From Halobacteriales archaeon QS_6_71_20 (lineage in GTDB: Archaea > Halobacteriota > Halobacteria > Halobacteriales > Haloferacaceae): 64,000 bases of DNA. Position numbers and translations under genes: made by a program. The first letter of the stretch is position 1. The number at the start of each line of letters is the position of its first letter. The notes below the pieces were generated by a model. It ran no database searches. It was not told where the DNA came from and saw only the letters and a list, made by a program, of their open reading frames with translations. Positions 25,646 to 35,387 of the stretch are shown here, piece after piece. The stretch is from assembly GCA_003020945.1 (NCBI GenBank), contig PXRU01000001.1:132180-196179 (forward strand). The letters run 5' to 3'.

Positions 25646-26041
25646 CTACGCGTACTCCGCCGGGTCGCCGGTGTCGCCGTCCCAGCCCGTGAGCTGGATC
25701 AGGTCGCGGGCCCGCTCGGCGTTCGCGAGGAACACCTCGTTGCGGCCCGGCAGCCGGAATTCGAGGTCGTCCGGCACCGACGGTTCCGGCAGCGCGAGCG
25801 TCCCCGACGGCACGTCGTCGTCCCCCACCACGGGGAAGTGCTGTGTGCCGACCTTCATCACGAGGGGGTTGTCGAGTCGGGCGATCCCCTCCTCGTCGCC
25901 GTACAGCTGTTCGTTCACCCGCTCGTGGTCGGAGCGTCTGATCGCCGCCGACTCCGCCGGCCGCGGCTGGACGTACATCTCGCCCAGGTAGTAGCCGCTG
26001 GAGAACGGTTCGAACATTCTGTTCGTGTTGTTTGTTGACAT
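25646..26041 (-). CDS. DUF5802-like protein
   Basis: The 131-residue protein contains MFEPFSSGYYLGEMYVQP, HERVNEQLYGDEEGIARLDNPLVMKV and an acidic end, matching the haloarchaeal DUF5802 pattern; function unknown. ATG 26041 is placed with a minus-strand AATAAAAC (about 26068-26075) about 30 bases upstream; the alternative ATG at 26017 begins exactly at the conserved MFEPF. Confidence 0.75.
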   Translation of the reverse strand: MSTNNTNRMFEPFSSGYYLGEMYVQPRPAESAAIRRSDHERVNEQLYGDEEGIARLDNPLVMKVGTQHFPVVGDDDVPSGTLALPEPSVPDDLEFRLPGRNEVFLANAERARDLIQLTGWDGDTGDPAEYA

Positions 26042-26211
26042 TCTCCGTGATAAGTGTTGGCGGGAACGGTTTTATTGTACCGCCGGGACACGACCGCCAG
26101 TTCTCACGCTCGCGAACCGGGACGGGGCGGAACTGGATGGGGCGGGGCGGGACGGCGGCGACGCCTCGCCGACACCGACGCTTTGAGGGACGCCGCGACG
26201 AACGCTCGCGT

Positions 26212-27018
26212 ATGTCGGAGTTTCCACGGTTCGGTCTCGGCACGTACCAGCTCACGGGTCCCCAGTGCGTCGAGAGCGTCGCGGCCGCCGTCGAGGCGGG
26301 GTACGGCGCCGTCGACACCGCACAGGGGTACCGGAACGAGGCGCTCGTCCGCGAGGGGATCGAGGCCGCCGGCGCCGACCCCGAGGAGCTGTTCGTCGCG
26401 ACGAAGCTCCGGACGGACGACCTGAGCTACGAGGACGCCTACGACACGGCCCACGAGTCGGCCGCCCGCCTCGGCGTCGACTCCATCGACCTGCTGTACG
26501 TCCACTGGCCGCTCGACAGCTACGACGCGCCCGAGACGTGCCGCGCGCTCGACGACCTCGTGGCGGAGGGCACCGTCGACCGCGTCGGCCTCTCGAACTT
26601 CCGGCCCGACCAGCTCGACGAGGCCCGCGACCACCTCGACGTCGACGTCTTCGCCCACCAGATCGAATGTCACCCGATGCTCCAGCAGCGCGAGCTCCGC
26701 GAGTACGCCCGCGAGGACGGCCACTGGCTCGTCGCCTACTGCCCCATCGCACGCAACCGGGTCGCCGACGTCGACGAGATCGTCGAGATCGCCGACGCCC
26801 ACGACGCCACGCCCGCGCAGGTGTCGATCGCGTGGCTGCTCGCCCACGAGGAGCTGGCGGCCATCCCGAAGGCCACCGGCGAGGCACACATCCGCGACAA
26901 CCTCACGGCCACGGAGCTCGAACTGACAGACGCGGAGGTGGCGACGATCGACGGCCTCGCGGACGAGCACCGTATCGTCGACTTCGAGGCGGCGCCGTGG
27001 AACCGAGTCGAGGCCTGA
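26212..27018 (+). CDS. Aldo/keto reductase
   Basis: The 268-residue NADPH-type oxidoreductase reduces aldehydes or ketones. The catalytic tetrad is visible: D and Y in VDTAQGYRNE, K in VATKLRT, H in LYVHWPL. NADPH-binding sequence IPKATGEAHIRDN is near the C-terminus. ATG 26212 follows GCTTTGAGG (about 26180-26188). A second, more divergent aldo/keto reductase begins at 63682. Substrate unknown. Confidence 0.88.
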   Translation: MSEFPRFGLGTYQLTGPQCVESVAAAVEAGYGAVDTAQGYRNEALVREGIEAAGADPEELFVATKLRTDDLSYEDAYDTAHESAARLGVDSIDLLYVHWPLDSYDAPETCRALDDLVAEGTVDRVGLSNFRPDQLDEARDHLDVDVFAHQIECHPMLQQRELREYAREDGHWLVAYCPIARNRVADVDEIVEIADAHDATPAQVSIAWLLAHEELAAIPKATGEAHIRDNLTATELELTDAEVATIDGLADEHRIVDFEAAPWNRVEA

Positions 27019-27094
27019 GACGACGCCGAACGCTTTACGTTCACTTCGGACAAGGCCGATAGTTATCCCGGCGGCCGCCCTCCCGTCGGACGCG

Positions 27095-27334
27095 ATGACA
27101 CGAGCATCCGACGGAGACGGCCGCGGAGCCGACGGCCCCGGGGCGACGCCGCGGCAGGTGTCGGCGGTCGCAGTGCTGTTCGCGGTGTTGGGCGGGGCGC
27201 TCGTCCGCGCCGCCACCGTCGAGCCGCCGCCGACGGCGCTGTGGACCGCGCTCGCGGTGGCGGTCGTCGCCGCCGCGACGGTGCTGTTCGGCGGCGACGC
27301 GGTGCGGGCGGCGCTCGGACGGTCGGGAGAGTGA
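27095..27334 (+). CDS. Small membrane protein
   Basis: The 79-residue protein has a charged glycine/aspartate-rich start, and two hydrophobic stretches (QVSAVAVLFAVLGGALVRAA and ALWTALAVAVVAAATVLFGG). The A/T-bearing GATAGTTATCC lies about 35 bases before the ATG. It converges on ppc, whose stop is 37 bases away. No function is recognised. Confidence 0.6.
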   Translation: MTRASDGDGRGADGPGATPRQVSAVAVLFAVLGGALVRAATVEPPPTALWTALAVAVVAAATVLFGGDAVRAALGRSGE

Positions 27335-27371
27335 CACCCTGGACGCCGAGTTCCGGGGCGCGGCTCCGGCC

Positions 27372-30074
27372 CTAGCCGGTGTTTTTCATCCCCGCGGCGA
27401 TCCCCTTCACCGTGAGCCGCAGGGCGCGCTCCTCCGCGTCGGTGCGGTGGGTCCGTCCCAGCAGATCGACCTGGAGGAGGTTCAGCGGGTCGACGTACGG
27501 GTTGCGCCGGTCCAGGCTCTCGGTGAGCCAGCCGCGTCGGAGCAGGTCCTCGGTGCCGGAGATCTCCCGCACCAGCTCCACGGCGCGCTCGTACTCGGCC
27601 TCGATCCGCGGGAAGAACTCCTCGCGGAGCGCCGCGGGCGCGAGGTCGGCGTACTCGGCGGCGATCTCCGGTTCCGTGCGCGCCAGCGACAGCCCGATGT
27701 GGTCGATCGTCGTGCGGAAGAACGGCCACGCCTCGTACATCTCCCGGAGGGTGTCGAGGTCGCCCCCGTCCGACAGATACGCGTCCAGCCCCGACGCCGA
27801 GGAGTACCAGCCGGGGAGGATCGCCCGGCTCTGGGTCCAGGAGAACACCCACGGGATGGCGCGGAGGTCCTCGACGGTGCGCTCGCCCGAGCGCGAGGCG
27901 GGACGCGACCCCATGTTGAGGTCCTCGATCACCCGGATCGGGGTCGCCGTCTCGAAGAACTCGACGAAGCCCTCGGTGTCGAGCAGGTCGCGGTACGCCT
28001 CGCGGGCGCCCTCGCCGGCGGCGTTCATCGCCGCCTCCCACTCGGGCTTCACCTCGGGGGTGTCCCCCCGGAGCGCCCGGAGTCGGGCGCGCACCTGCGC
28101 GTCGAGCATCTGTTCGAGTTCGCGCTCGGCGACGCGGGGGTTGGCGAACTTCTCGGCGATCGCCTCGCCCTGCTCGGTGAACTTGATCTCGCCGGTGGCC
28201 GTCTCCGGCGGCAGCGCCAGCATCGCCTCGTTCATGGGGCCGCCGCCCCGGGAGATGGAGCCGCCGCGGCCGTGGAACAGCCGCAGCTCGACGCCGAGCT
28301 CGTCGGCGACCTCCGCGAGCCGGCGGGCGTTGCGGTGGAGGTCCCACGCTGCCGCCAGCGGGCCGTTCTCCTTGTTGGAGTCGGAGTAGCCCAGCATCAC
28401 CTCCTGCACGTCGCCCCGCGCCGACAGCGCCGCGCCGTACGCCTCGTTGTTCACGAGCGTCCCCAGGATGTCGCGGGCGTTGGCGAGCGCCGAGGCGGTC
28501 TCCAGCAGCGGCACCACGTCGAGCCCGCAGTGGCCCGGCAGGTCGACGACGCCGGCGAGGTCGGCGAGGTACAGCACCTCCAGCACGTGGGAGGGCTCCT
28601 CGGTCATCGAGATGCAGTAGGCGTCGATCGCCGCGCCCCCGTACTCGCGGTGCCAGTCGGTCAGCGCCCGGAACCGCTCGCAGACGCGGGTCGCGGTGTC
28701 GGGCAGCGTCCCGTCAGTCCGGAGGCTGCCGACGGAGTCGCCGACGACCGACGCCGTGAGCGTCTCGACGCGCTCGGCCTCGTCCATCGCGCCGTAGTCC
28801 ACCCCCTCACGGGCGAGCACGGCCGCGACCGTCTCGGTGTGGTTCTCCCGGTGGTCGCGCAGGTCAAGCGCCGCAAGCGAGAAGCCGAACGTCTCGACGC
28901 GGCGCACGAGCGGGTCGATCCGGTCGGCCGCCGTCGCCGTGTACCCGTTCGCGCGGAGGTCGGCCGCGACCGCCCGCAGCGACTCGGCGAGCGGTTCGGG
29001 GTCGTCGTAGCCGCCGGGGCGGAGGTCGTCGACGCGCTCGACGCGGGCGCGGATCACCGACACCGCGCGGCGGTACGGCTCCTCCGGGTAGCGCTCGTCG
29101 ACGGCCTCGGCGACGGTCGGGACGGCCTCGCGGTCGGCGGCGACGCGCGTCTCGAACTCGGCGGTGTGGGAGAGCCGGTCGCCCGCCTGACTGAGCGCGC
29201 CCCCGATGTCGATTAGGGAGTCGACGTACCGCTCCAGCACCGCCTCGCGCTGGGCGTCGAGGGTGTCGGCCGTGACGTCGGGCGTGACGAAGGGGTTGCC
29301 GTCGCGGTCGGAGCCGGCCCACGACCGGAACTCGAGGGTGCCGGCGGCGGCTGCGGCGTCCGTCTCGTCCAGCTCGGGATGTGCCTCCGTCACGCGCTCG
29401 GCGAGGGCGGCCTCCGCGTCGGCGGCGACGTCGAACAGCGTGTTCGAGAGGTACCAGCGCACGTCGCGCGCCTCGTCGGTCGGCGTCGGCCGCCGGGAGC
29501 GCACCTGCCGGGTCGACCACAGCGCCTCCACCTCCGACTCGACGTCGCGCTCCAGGGCCGCGAACTCGCGGTCGGTGAGCCGCCGCTCGTCGAGGTCCCG
29601 CAGCGACTCCGCCACCCGTCGGAGCTTCGCCTTCACCGTCTTCCGGCGCGCCTCCGTCGGGTGGGCGGTGAACGTCGGCACGACGCGGACGTCCTCGAGC
29701 ACCCGGCGGGCGGTGTCGGCGTCGACCTCGGCGAGCGCCCGCGCGGTCCGGTCGAGCCCGTCCGCGAGCTCCCCCTCGTCGCGGCCGCGCCGGATCGACC
29801 GGACGCGCTCGCGCTCCTCGGCGACATTCACCAGCTCGAAGTAGGCGGCGTACGCCCGGGCGACGGTGCGTTTCGTCTCCGAGTCGAGCCCGGAGAGCCG
29901 GTCCCGGACGGGGTCGCGGGAGGGGGCGTCGCCCCGCCGGTAGTCGATGGAGTCGCGACGGATCTCCTCGACGGCGTCGAACGCCGCCGTCGAGGTCTGT
30001 CGCTCCAGAACCTCCCCCAACTGCGCCGCGAGCTCGCGGACGTCGCGGCCCACGTCCCGCTCGTCGAATGACAT
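27372..30074 (-). CDS. ppc: Phosphoenolpyruvate carboxylase
   Basis: The 900-residue enzyme carboxylates phosphoenolpyruvate to oxaloacetate, an anaplerotic reaction. The catalytic histidine lies in VVPTFTAHPTEARRKT; other conserved blocks are MLGYSDSNKENGPLAAAWD, LFHGRGGSISRGGGP (glycine-rich loop) and the C-terminal MKNTG. This is the bacterial-type long form, not the short archaeal PpcA. ATG 30074 (MSFDERDVG) is chosen although the open frame reaches 31364. It is divergent from the Rieske gene. Confidence 0.95.
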   Translation of the reverse strand: MSFDERDVGRDVRELAAQLGEVLERQTSTAAFDAVEEIRRDSIDYRRGDAPSRDPVRDRLSGLDSETKRTVARAYAAYFELVNVAEERERVRSIRRGRDEGELADGLDRTARALAEVDADTARRVLEDVRVVPTFTAHPTEARRKTVKAKLRRVAESLRDLDERRLTDREFAALERDVESEVEALWSTRQVRSRRPTPTDEARDVRWYLSNTLFDVAADAEAALAERVTEAHPELDETDAAAAAGTLEFRSWAGSDRDGNPFVTPDVTADTLDAQREAVLERYVDSLIDIGGALSQAGDRLSHTAEFETRVAADREAVPTVAEAVDERYPEEPYRRAVSVIRARVERVDDLRPGGYDDPEPLAESLRAVAADLRANGYTATAADRIDPLVRRVETFGFSLAALDLRDHRENHTETVAAVLAREGVDYGAMDEAERVETLTASVVGDSVGSLRTDGTLPDTATRVCERFRALTDWHREYGGAAIDAYCISMTEEPSHVLEVLYLADLAGVVDLPGHCGLDVVPLLETASALANARDILGTLVNNEAYGAALSARGDVQEVMLGYSDSNKENGPLAAAWDLHRNARRLAEVADELGVELRLFHGRGGSISRGGGPMNEAMLALPPETATGEIKFTEQGEAIAEKFANPRVAERELEQMLDAQVRARLRALRGDTPEVKPEWEAAMNAAGEGAREAYRDLLDTEGFVEFFETATPIRVIEDLNMGSRPASRSGERTVEDLRAIPWVFSWTQSRAILPGWYSSASGLDAYLSDGGDLDTLREMYEAWPFFRTTIDHIGLSLARTEPEIAAEYADLAPAALREEFFPRIEAEYERAVELVREISGTEDLLRRGWLTESLDRRNPYVDPLNLLQVDLLGRTHRTDAEERALRLTVKGIAAGMKNTG

Positions 30075-30314
30075 GCTCACACGTGCTCGTTCCCTGCTAA
30101 CAGTCCTCCCGGTAGCGGGGAAGTTTGCGAATAATTGCCTCGAAATCGAGTGATCGATCAGGACGGACCCGAACGGGGGTGGGGCGCGACCGGGGCGGGC
30201 GGGCGGACGGATCGGGGGCGAGCCGCGGCGTCGTTCGGCGGGACAGAACCGACGGAAGACGCCCGGGTTCGCCCTTTCGTCAGGCTTTTGCGTAGTCGCT
30301 CCGGAGATGGAGTT

Positions 30315-31205
30315 ATGAGCGCAGACGACGACAAGTATCCGGGCGAGTCCGGTCGCCGCCGGTTCGTCAAGGGCGTCGTGGGCGGGGCGGCACTCGCGGG
30401 CGTGGGTGCCACCGGCTCGGCCGCCGTCAACAGCCTCACCACCTCGCCGGGAAGCGGGGGCGGGGCCACCGAGGCGATGGCCATCGAGAACACCGCCGGC
30501 CCGGCGCCGCGCGGGATGCCGCAGGTGCCCGTCGAGATCCGAAGCGACGGGACGATCGCGGGCGTCTGGCCCGAGGTGTCGACCGAGGAGGTGCAGGGTC
30601 GTACCGTCGACGTCGCCGAAACGGAGATGGGCGGTCTGACGTACTCCTCGGAGTGGTACCAGTACTGCGGCGTCGAGACGTACGAGGGGATCCAGCCCAG
30701 CTACGAGTCCGACAACGTGTTCCGCGTCGGCTCCTCGCCCGGCTTCGAGTGGCAGTCCGACCTCGAGGAGGGGGCCGCCCTCACCGTCGATATGTTCGAC
30801 GACTACGAGACGTGGGGCAACGGCGTCGGCGTCGACGGGATGGGGAAGCCCGGCACCGCGAGCTGGCGCTCGCAGGACACCGAGAACACGATCCCGGTGA
30901 ACGTGCTGCGCTCGCCCGTCATCGAGGAGCTGGCCGCCGACGGCGAGGCGTCCGCCCCCGACCAGTCCGAGCCGTACACAGTTACCGACGACGTCCAGCA
31001 GTGGCTCCAGGCGTCGACGTCCCAGGGGGTCATGGCGTGGCTCAACAAGTGTACCCACTTCTGTTGTGTCCCCGGGTTCAAGGCCGAGGGCGGCACGAAG
31101 TTCAACGCCGCCAACGAGGTGTACTGTCCGTGCCACCAGTCCGTGTACGAGCCGTTCAGCGTCGTCCCGACGCTGTTCACCGCCCGTCCCCGTCCCGAGG
31201 GATAA
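30315..31205 (+). CDS. Rieske iron-sulfur protein (Tat substrate)
   Basis: The 296-residue protein carries a Tat signal (GRRRFVKGVVGG) with a hydrophobic segment that probably anchors it to the membrane. The 2Fe-2S ligands are visible in the two boxes CTHFCCVPG and CPCHQSVYEPF, near residues 245 and 275. It would act as electron carrier of a cytochrome bc-type or related complex. No cytochrome b gene follows, unlike usual petABC layouts. ATG 30315 is chosen; the frame opens at 30135. Confidence 0.85.
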   Translation: MSADDDKYPGESGRRRFVKGVVGGAALAGVGATGSAAVNSLTTSPGSGGGATEAMAIENTAGPAPRGMPQVPVEIRSDGTIAGVWPEVSTEEVQGRTVDVAETEMGGLTYSSEWYQYCGVETYEGIQPSYESDNVFRVGSSPGFEWQSDLEEGAALTVDMFDDYETWGNGVGVDGMGKPGTASWRSQDTENTIPVNVLRSPVIEELAADGEASAPDQSEPYTVTDDVQQWLQASTSQGVMAWLNKCTHFCCVPGFKAEGGTKFNAANEVYCPCHQSVYEPFSVVPTLFTARPRPEG

Positions 31206-31299
31206 CGCCGACCCGCCCCGCCCGCCGGCGACCACCCCCGCCCCCGTCGGGGGTACCGCCGTCCGACCGCTTTTGCCTCCGCTGCCCGTCGGTCGACCC

Positions 31300-31689
31300 G
31301 TGAGCGACGACACCGACGACGGCGACGCGGCGTTCGAGCGCGAACTGGCGAGCGCACGCGCCATGCTGGCCGACGGCGACGACGTGAGCGCCCTCTACGT
31401 CGGCGTGGTGCGCGGCGACCGGGCGAACTCGACGACCGCGCGCCGCAGCGAGGGCGAGCAGGCGAGGCTGGAGACGCTGACGCTGCTCGCGTCGCATCTC
31501 CGCACCGTCGCCGACGAGGCCGGCGCCGACTACGACGCGGTCGCCGCCGACGCCGCGCGGCTGGCGGGGCGGGTGGACGAACTCCCCGCCGACCACGCCG
31601 ACGGGACGGGCGCGACCGGGTCCCCCGAGGGGAACGGAGCCCCGACCGGCGACGGGAGCGACCCGGACCCCACTGACGACGACGGGTAG
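31300..31689 (+). CDS. Hypothetical acidic protein
   Basis: The 129-residue protein from GTG 31300 has a helical N-terminal half (AAFERELASARAMLADGDDV, RLETLTLLASHLRTVADEAG) and a disordered glycine/aspartate-rich tail. GCTTTTGCC (about 31268-31276) lies about 25-30 bases before the GTG, fitting leaderless expression. I recognise no family. It sits between the Rieske gene and the trp operon. Confidence 0.6.
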   Translation: MSDDTDDGDAAFERELASARAMLADGDDVSALYVGVVRGDRANSTTARRSEGEQARLETLTLLASHLRTVADEAGADYDAVAADAARLAGRVDELPADHADGTGATGSPEGNGAPTGDGSDPDPTDDDG

Positions 31690-31752
31690 GCGGCCGCCGG
31701 GTCGACGCCGCGGTCCGCCGCACCCGCCGCCGGTCACCGTGCGACCGCGACA

Positions 31753-31783
31753 GCCTTATTTCGATGCACACATTCGTACATCG
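31753..31783 (+). promoter_or_regulatory. trp operon promoter region
   Basis: A TATA-like CCTTATTTCG (31753-31762) precedes ATG 31814 by about 55 bases, leaving a short leader of about 25-30. A small inverted repeat, CGATG (31762-31766) and CATCG (31779-31783), lies just downstream near the expected start of transcription and could be an operator. Weak evidence. Confidence 0.4.
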
Positions 31784-31813
31784 CACGACCGACACCGACA
31801 CAGGTGTTTCACG

Positions 31814-32812
31814 ATGAGTATGCGAACCTACATCGAGCGCGTCGTCGAGGGGGCGGACCTGAGCGTCGCCGAGGCCCGGGAGGCGTCGACGCTCGTGTTC
31901 GAGGAGGCGACGGAGGCACAGATCGGCGCGCTGCTTGCGGGGCTGCGCGCGAAGGGGGAGACGGAGGCGGAGATCGCCGGCTTCGCGCAGGGGATGCGCG
32001 ACGCCGCCCGGACGATCGCGCCCGAGCGGGGGCCGCTGGTCGACACCTGCGGCACCGGCGGCGACGACTACGGCACCATCAACGTCTCGACCACCTCGGC
32101 CATCGTCGCGGCCGGCGCCGGCGTGACCGTGGCGAAACACGGCAACTACTCCGTCTCCTCCTCGTCGGGGTCGGCGGACGTGCTGGAGGTCGCGGGCGTC
32201 GACGTCGACGCCGAGCCGCCGGCCGTCGAGGCGGCGATCGAGCGCGACGGCATCGGCTTCATGCTGGCGACGGTGTTCCACCCCGCGATGAAGGCGGTCA
32301 TCGGCCCGCGCAAGGAGCTGGGCGCCCGGACGATCTTCAACGTGCTCGGCCCGCTGACGAACCCCGCGGGCGCCGACGCACAGGTGCTGGGCGTCTACGA
32401 CGGGGCGCTCGTCCCTACGATCGGCAAGGCGCTCACCCACATGGACGTGGAGCGCGCGCTCGTCGTCCACGGCGACGGGATGGACGAGATCGCGCTCCAC
32501 GGCCCCACGACCGTCGCCGAGGTCGACGGCGACGAGGTCGGCGAGTACACCCTCACGCCCGACGACCTGGGACTGGACGCGGCGCCGGCCGAGGCGATCG
32601 CCGGCGGCAGCCCCGAGGCGAACGCCGCGGACCTCGCCGGGATCGTCCAGGGGGAGGTGACCGGCCCCAAGCGCGACGTGATCCTCGCGAACGCCGGCGC
32701 CGCGATCTACGTCGCGGGCCTGACCGACTCGATCGAGGCGGGCGTCGAGGCGGCGGCGGCGGCCATCGACGACGGCGACGCCGCCGAGACGTTCGAGGCG
32801 CTCCGCTCCTGA
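31814..32812 (+). CDS. trpD: Anthranilate phosphoribosyltransferase
   Basis: The 332-residue enzyme transfers phosphoribose to anthranilate in tryptophan synthesis. Conserved sites: DTCGTGGDDYGTINVSTTSA, VAKHGNYSVSSSSGSADVLE and FNVLGPLTNPAGADAQVLGV. First gene of the overlapping trpDFEG operon; its TGA shares the A of the trpF ATG. A shorter, frameshifted TrpD2-like relative lies at 44246. Confidence 0.95.
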   Translation: MSMRTYIERVVEGADLSVAEAREASTLVFEEATEAQIGALLAGLRAKGETEAEIAGFAQGMRDAARTIAPERGPLVDTCGTGGDDYGTINVSTTSAIVAAGAGVTVAKHGNYSVSSSSGSADVLEVAGVDVDAEPPAVEAAIERDGIGFMLATVFHPAMKAVIGPRKELGARTIFNVLGPLTNPAGADAQVLGVYDGALVPTIGKALTHMDVERALVVHGDGMDEIALHGPTTVAEVDGDEVGEYTLTPDDLGLDAAPAEAIAGGSPEANAADLAGIVQGEVTGPKRDVILANAGAAIYVAGLTDSIEAGVEAAAAAIDDGDAAETFEALRS

Positions 32813-33471
32813 TGGTCCGCGTGAAGATCTGCGGCGTGACCGACGGCGCGGACCTCCGCGCCGTCGCCGACGCGGGCGCCGACGCCGTCGGCGTCATCTC
32901 GGAGGTGTCGGTCGACTCGCCGCGGGAGGTCGACCTGGCGCGGGCGGCCGACCTGGCGTCGACGGCGCCGCCGCTGTTGACGACCGTGCTCGTGACGATG
33001 CCGGACTCCACGGAGGACGCCGTCGGCGCCGCCCGGACGGTGACGCCGGACGCCGTGCAGCTTCACGGGGAGTTCACCCCCGAGGAGATCGGCTACGTCC
33101 GCGCGGAGACGGAGGCGAAGGTCGTCCCCGTCGTCGACTACGACGAGCCCGACCGGGCCCGCGAGCTCGACGAGGCGGCCGACGCCGTGCTCGTCGACTC
33201 GACGGACGACGACGGCGGCGGCGGCACCGGCGAGACGGGCGACTGGGCCGCGGCCGCGGAGCTCCGTCGGGATCTGGTCTCCCCGGTGATCCTCGCGGGC
33301 GGGCTCACCCCCGAGAACGTCGCCGACGCCGCGGCGACCGCCGAGCCGTTCGCCGTCGACGTCGCCGGCGGCGTCGAACGCTCTGGCGGCGCGAAGGACC
33401 ACGCCGCTGTCTCTCGGTTCGTCCGCAACGCGGGCCGGGCGCTCGGCGAGGCCGAGGAGGTGTACGAGTGA
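32812..33471 (+). CDS. trpF: Phosphoribosylanthranilate isomerase
   Basis: The 219-residue TIM-barrel enzyme isomerises N-(5-phosphoribosyl)anthranilate. It starts MVRVKICGVTDGADLRAV, with the catalytic cysteine in KICGVT; the general acid aspartate and phosphate loops are in PVILAGGLTPENV and FAVDVAGGVERSGG. It overlaps trpD by one base and trpE by four (GTGA), so the three are translationally coupled. Confidence 0.95.
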   Translation: MVRVKICGVTDGADLRAVADAGADAVGVISEVSVDSPREVDLARAADLASTAPPLLTTVLVTMPDSTEDAVGAARTVTPDAVQLHGEFTPEEIGYVRAETEAKVVPVVDYDEPDRARELDEAADAVLVDSTDDDGGGGTGETGDWAAAAELRRDLVSPVILAGGLTPENVADAAATAEPFAVDVAGGVERSGGAKDHAAVSRFVRNAGRALGEAEEVYE

Positions 33472-35387
33472 GCGACCGCGAGGACGAGCAACGCGAGTCC
33501 TCGGATCGAGCGGGGAGGGGAGCGACCCGCGAGGACGAGCAGCGCGAGTCCTCGAACCGAGCGGGGAGGGGAGCGACCCCCGAGGACGGACGGAGCGAGC
33601 CCTCGGATCGGGCGGGGAGCCGAGCGGGGCACGAGAGCGAGCGAGGCTCGCCGTTCGCGCGCTCCCGCGAGGCGTTCGTCGACCTCGTCGACGGCGTCGA
33701 CGGCGCCTGCGTCGTCCACGCGACCGCCGGGCTGGACGCCGATGTCGAGCCGCTGACGGCGTACGCCGCGCTGGCGGACCGCTCCGACCACTCGTTCCTG
33801 CTGGAGAGCGCCGAGAAGGTCGCCTCCAGCGACCCTGATGGCGCGTTCGCGCCGAGTTCGCGGGCGCGAGGCGACGACGCAACCGACGCCGACGCGACCG
33901 ACGGCGGCGACGCCGACGCGGCTGCGACCGCCGGAGGGACGGCGGACGGCACCGCCGACCGCCACGCCCGCTACTCGTTCGTCGGCTACGACCCCGAGGC
34001 GGTGATCGCGGTCGGGCCCGACGGCACCGACCTGGAGCGGCTCGGCCCCGCGGCCGACTACGTCGACGTCGCCGGTCCCGGCGCGGGCGATACGGTCGAC
34101 CGCGTGCGCGCCGCCGTACCAGACGTCGAGCGCGTCGGCTTCCCCGACAACGACCGCCAGACGCTCGACGGCGGCCTCGTGGGCTTTCTCGCCTACGACG
34201 CCGTCTACGACCTCAGGCTGGCCGAGGTCGGCGTCGACCGGCCCGACCCCGTGGTGCCGGACGCGGAGTTCGTGCTCACGACGCGGACGCTCGCGTTCGA
34301 TGACCGCGAGGGGAGCGTCTCGCTGGTGTGTACGCCGGTCGTCGCCCCCGACGACGACCCCGGCGCGGTGTACGACGGCCTCGTCGCCGAGGCGCGCGAG
34401 GTCGAGGCGGCGCTGGCGGCGGCCGACCCGCCGAGCCCCGGCGGCGTCCGCGTCGACGGCGAAACGGCCGGCCCGCGCGAGGCGTACGAGGCGGCCGTCC
34501 GCGAGACGAAGCGGGGCGTGCTCGACGGCGAGGTGTACCAGGGCGTCGTCTCGCGCAGCCGGACGCTGACGGGCGCGGTGGACGATCTCGGACTGTACGC
34601 CTCGCTGCGCGAGGTGAACCCCTCGCCGTACATGTACCTGCTGCGCCACGGCGACCGCTCGGTGATCGGCGCCTCGCCGGAGACGCTGGTGTCGGTCGAC
34701 GGCGACCGGGTCATCTCCAACCCCATCGCGGGGACGATCCGCCGCGGGGCCTCGCCCGTCGAGGACCGGAAGCTGGCGGGCGAACTGCTCGCCGACGGAA
34801 AGGAGCGGGCCGAACACACGATGCTGGTCGACCTGGCGCGCAACGACGTGCGCCGCGTGAGCGAGGCGGGCAGCGTCCGGGTCGAGGAGTTCATGAACGT
34901 GCTGAAGTACAGCCACGTCCAGCACATCGAGTCGACCGTGACGGGGACGCTCGCGGCCGACGCCGACGCCTTCGACGCGACGCGGGCGACGTTCCCGGCG
35001 GGCACCCTGACGGGGGCGCCGAAGGTGCGCGCGATGGAGATCGTCGACGACCTGGAGCCGGAGCCCCGGGGCGTGTACGGCGGCGGCGTCGGCTACTACT
35101 CCTGGACCGGCGACGCCGACTTCGCGATCGTGATCCGGACAGCAACCGTCGAGCACGGCGCGCCGCGCGGCGGCACGGACGGTCGAGCGGCGGAGCCGCG
35201 AGACGGCGAGGAGCCGGACTCGCTGACCGTCCGGGCCGGCGCCGGCGTCGTCGCCGACTCCGACCCCGCCGCCGAGTACGCGGAGACGGAACAGAAGATG
35301 GCGGGCGTGCTCGACGCCGTCGAGCGCGTCCGCGACGGCGACGGCGACTCCCCGGACCCGGTCGGGGCGCCGGAGGTGGGCGAGTGA
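33468..35387 (+). CDS. trpE: Anthranilate synthase component I with repetitive N-terminal extension
   Basis: The 639-residue protein converts chorismate to anthranilate with TrpG. The chorismate-binding domain is complete: VSRSRTL, NPSPYMYLLRHGD, GASPETLVSVDG, NPIAGTIRRGASP, LLADGKERAEHTMLVDLARND, and GTLTGAPKVRAMEI. The first ~55 residues are an unusual extension encoded by three 51-bp tandem repeats (EDEQRESSDRAGRGAT type), absent from normal TrpE, and a second low-complexity insert (TDADATDGGDADAAAT) follows near residue 145. The GTG at 33468 overlaps the trpF stop; an internal start would remove the repeat. Confidence 0.93.
   Translation: MSDREDEQRESSDRAGRGATREDEQRESSNRAGRGATPEDGRSEPSDRAGSRAGHESERGSPFARSREAFVDLVDGVDGACVVHATAGLDADVEPLTAYAALADRSDHSFLLESAEKVASSDPDGAFAPSSRARGDDATDADATDGGDADAAATAGGTADGTADRHARYSFVGYDPEAVIAVGPDGTDLERLGPAADYVDVAGPGAGDTVDRVRAAVPDVERVGFPDNDRQTLDGGLVGFLAYDAVYDLRLAEVGVDRPDPVVPDAEFVLTTRTLAFDDREGSVSLVCTPVVAPDDDPGAVYDGLVAEAREVEAALAAADPPSPGGVRVDGETAGPREAYEAAVRETKRGVLDGEVYQGVVSRSRTLTGAVDDLGLYASLREVNPSPYMYLLRHGDRSVIGASPETLVSVDGDRVISNPIAGTIRRGASPVEDRKLAGELLADGKERAEHTMLVDLARNDVRRVSEAGSVRVEEFMNVLKYSHVQHIESTVTGTLAADADAFDATRATFPAGTLTGAPKVRAMEIVDDLEPEPRGVYGGGVGYYSWTGDADFAIVIRTATVEHGAPRGGTDGRAAEPRDGEEPDSLTVRAGAGVVADSDPAAEYAETEQKMAGVLDAVERVRDGDGDSPDPVGAPEVGE
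33480..33632 (+). repeat. 51-bp tandem repeat (about three units) in trpE
   Basis: Units begin with GAGGACG at 33480, 33531 and 33582. The first two differ at a few bases and encode EDEQRESS(D/N)RAGRGAT plus one residue; the third is diverged (EDGRSEPSDRAGSRAG). The 17-codon period preserves frame. The G/A-rich composition resembles haloarchaeal intergenic repeats more than coding sequence. Confidence 0.85.

Noticed and set aside
33480..33632. CRISPR-like array in trpE
   Set aside because: Repeats are contiguous, in frame with trpE and lack unique spacers; no cas genes are present in the window.
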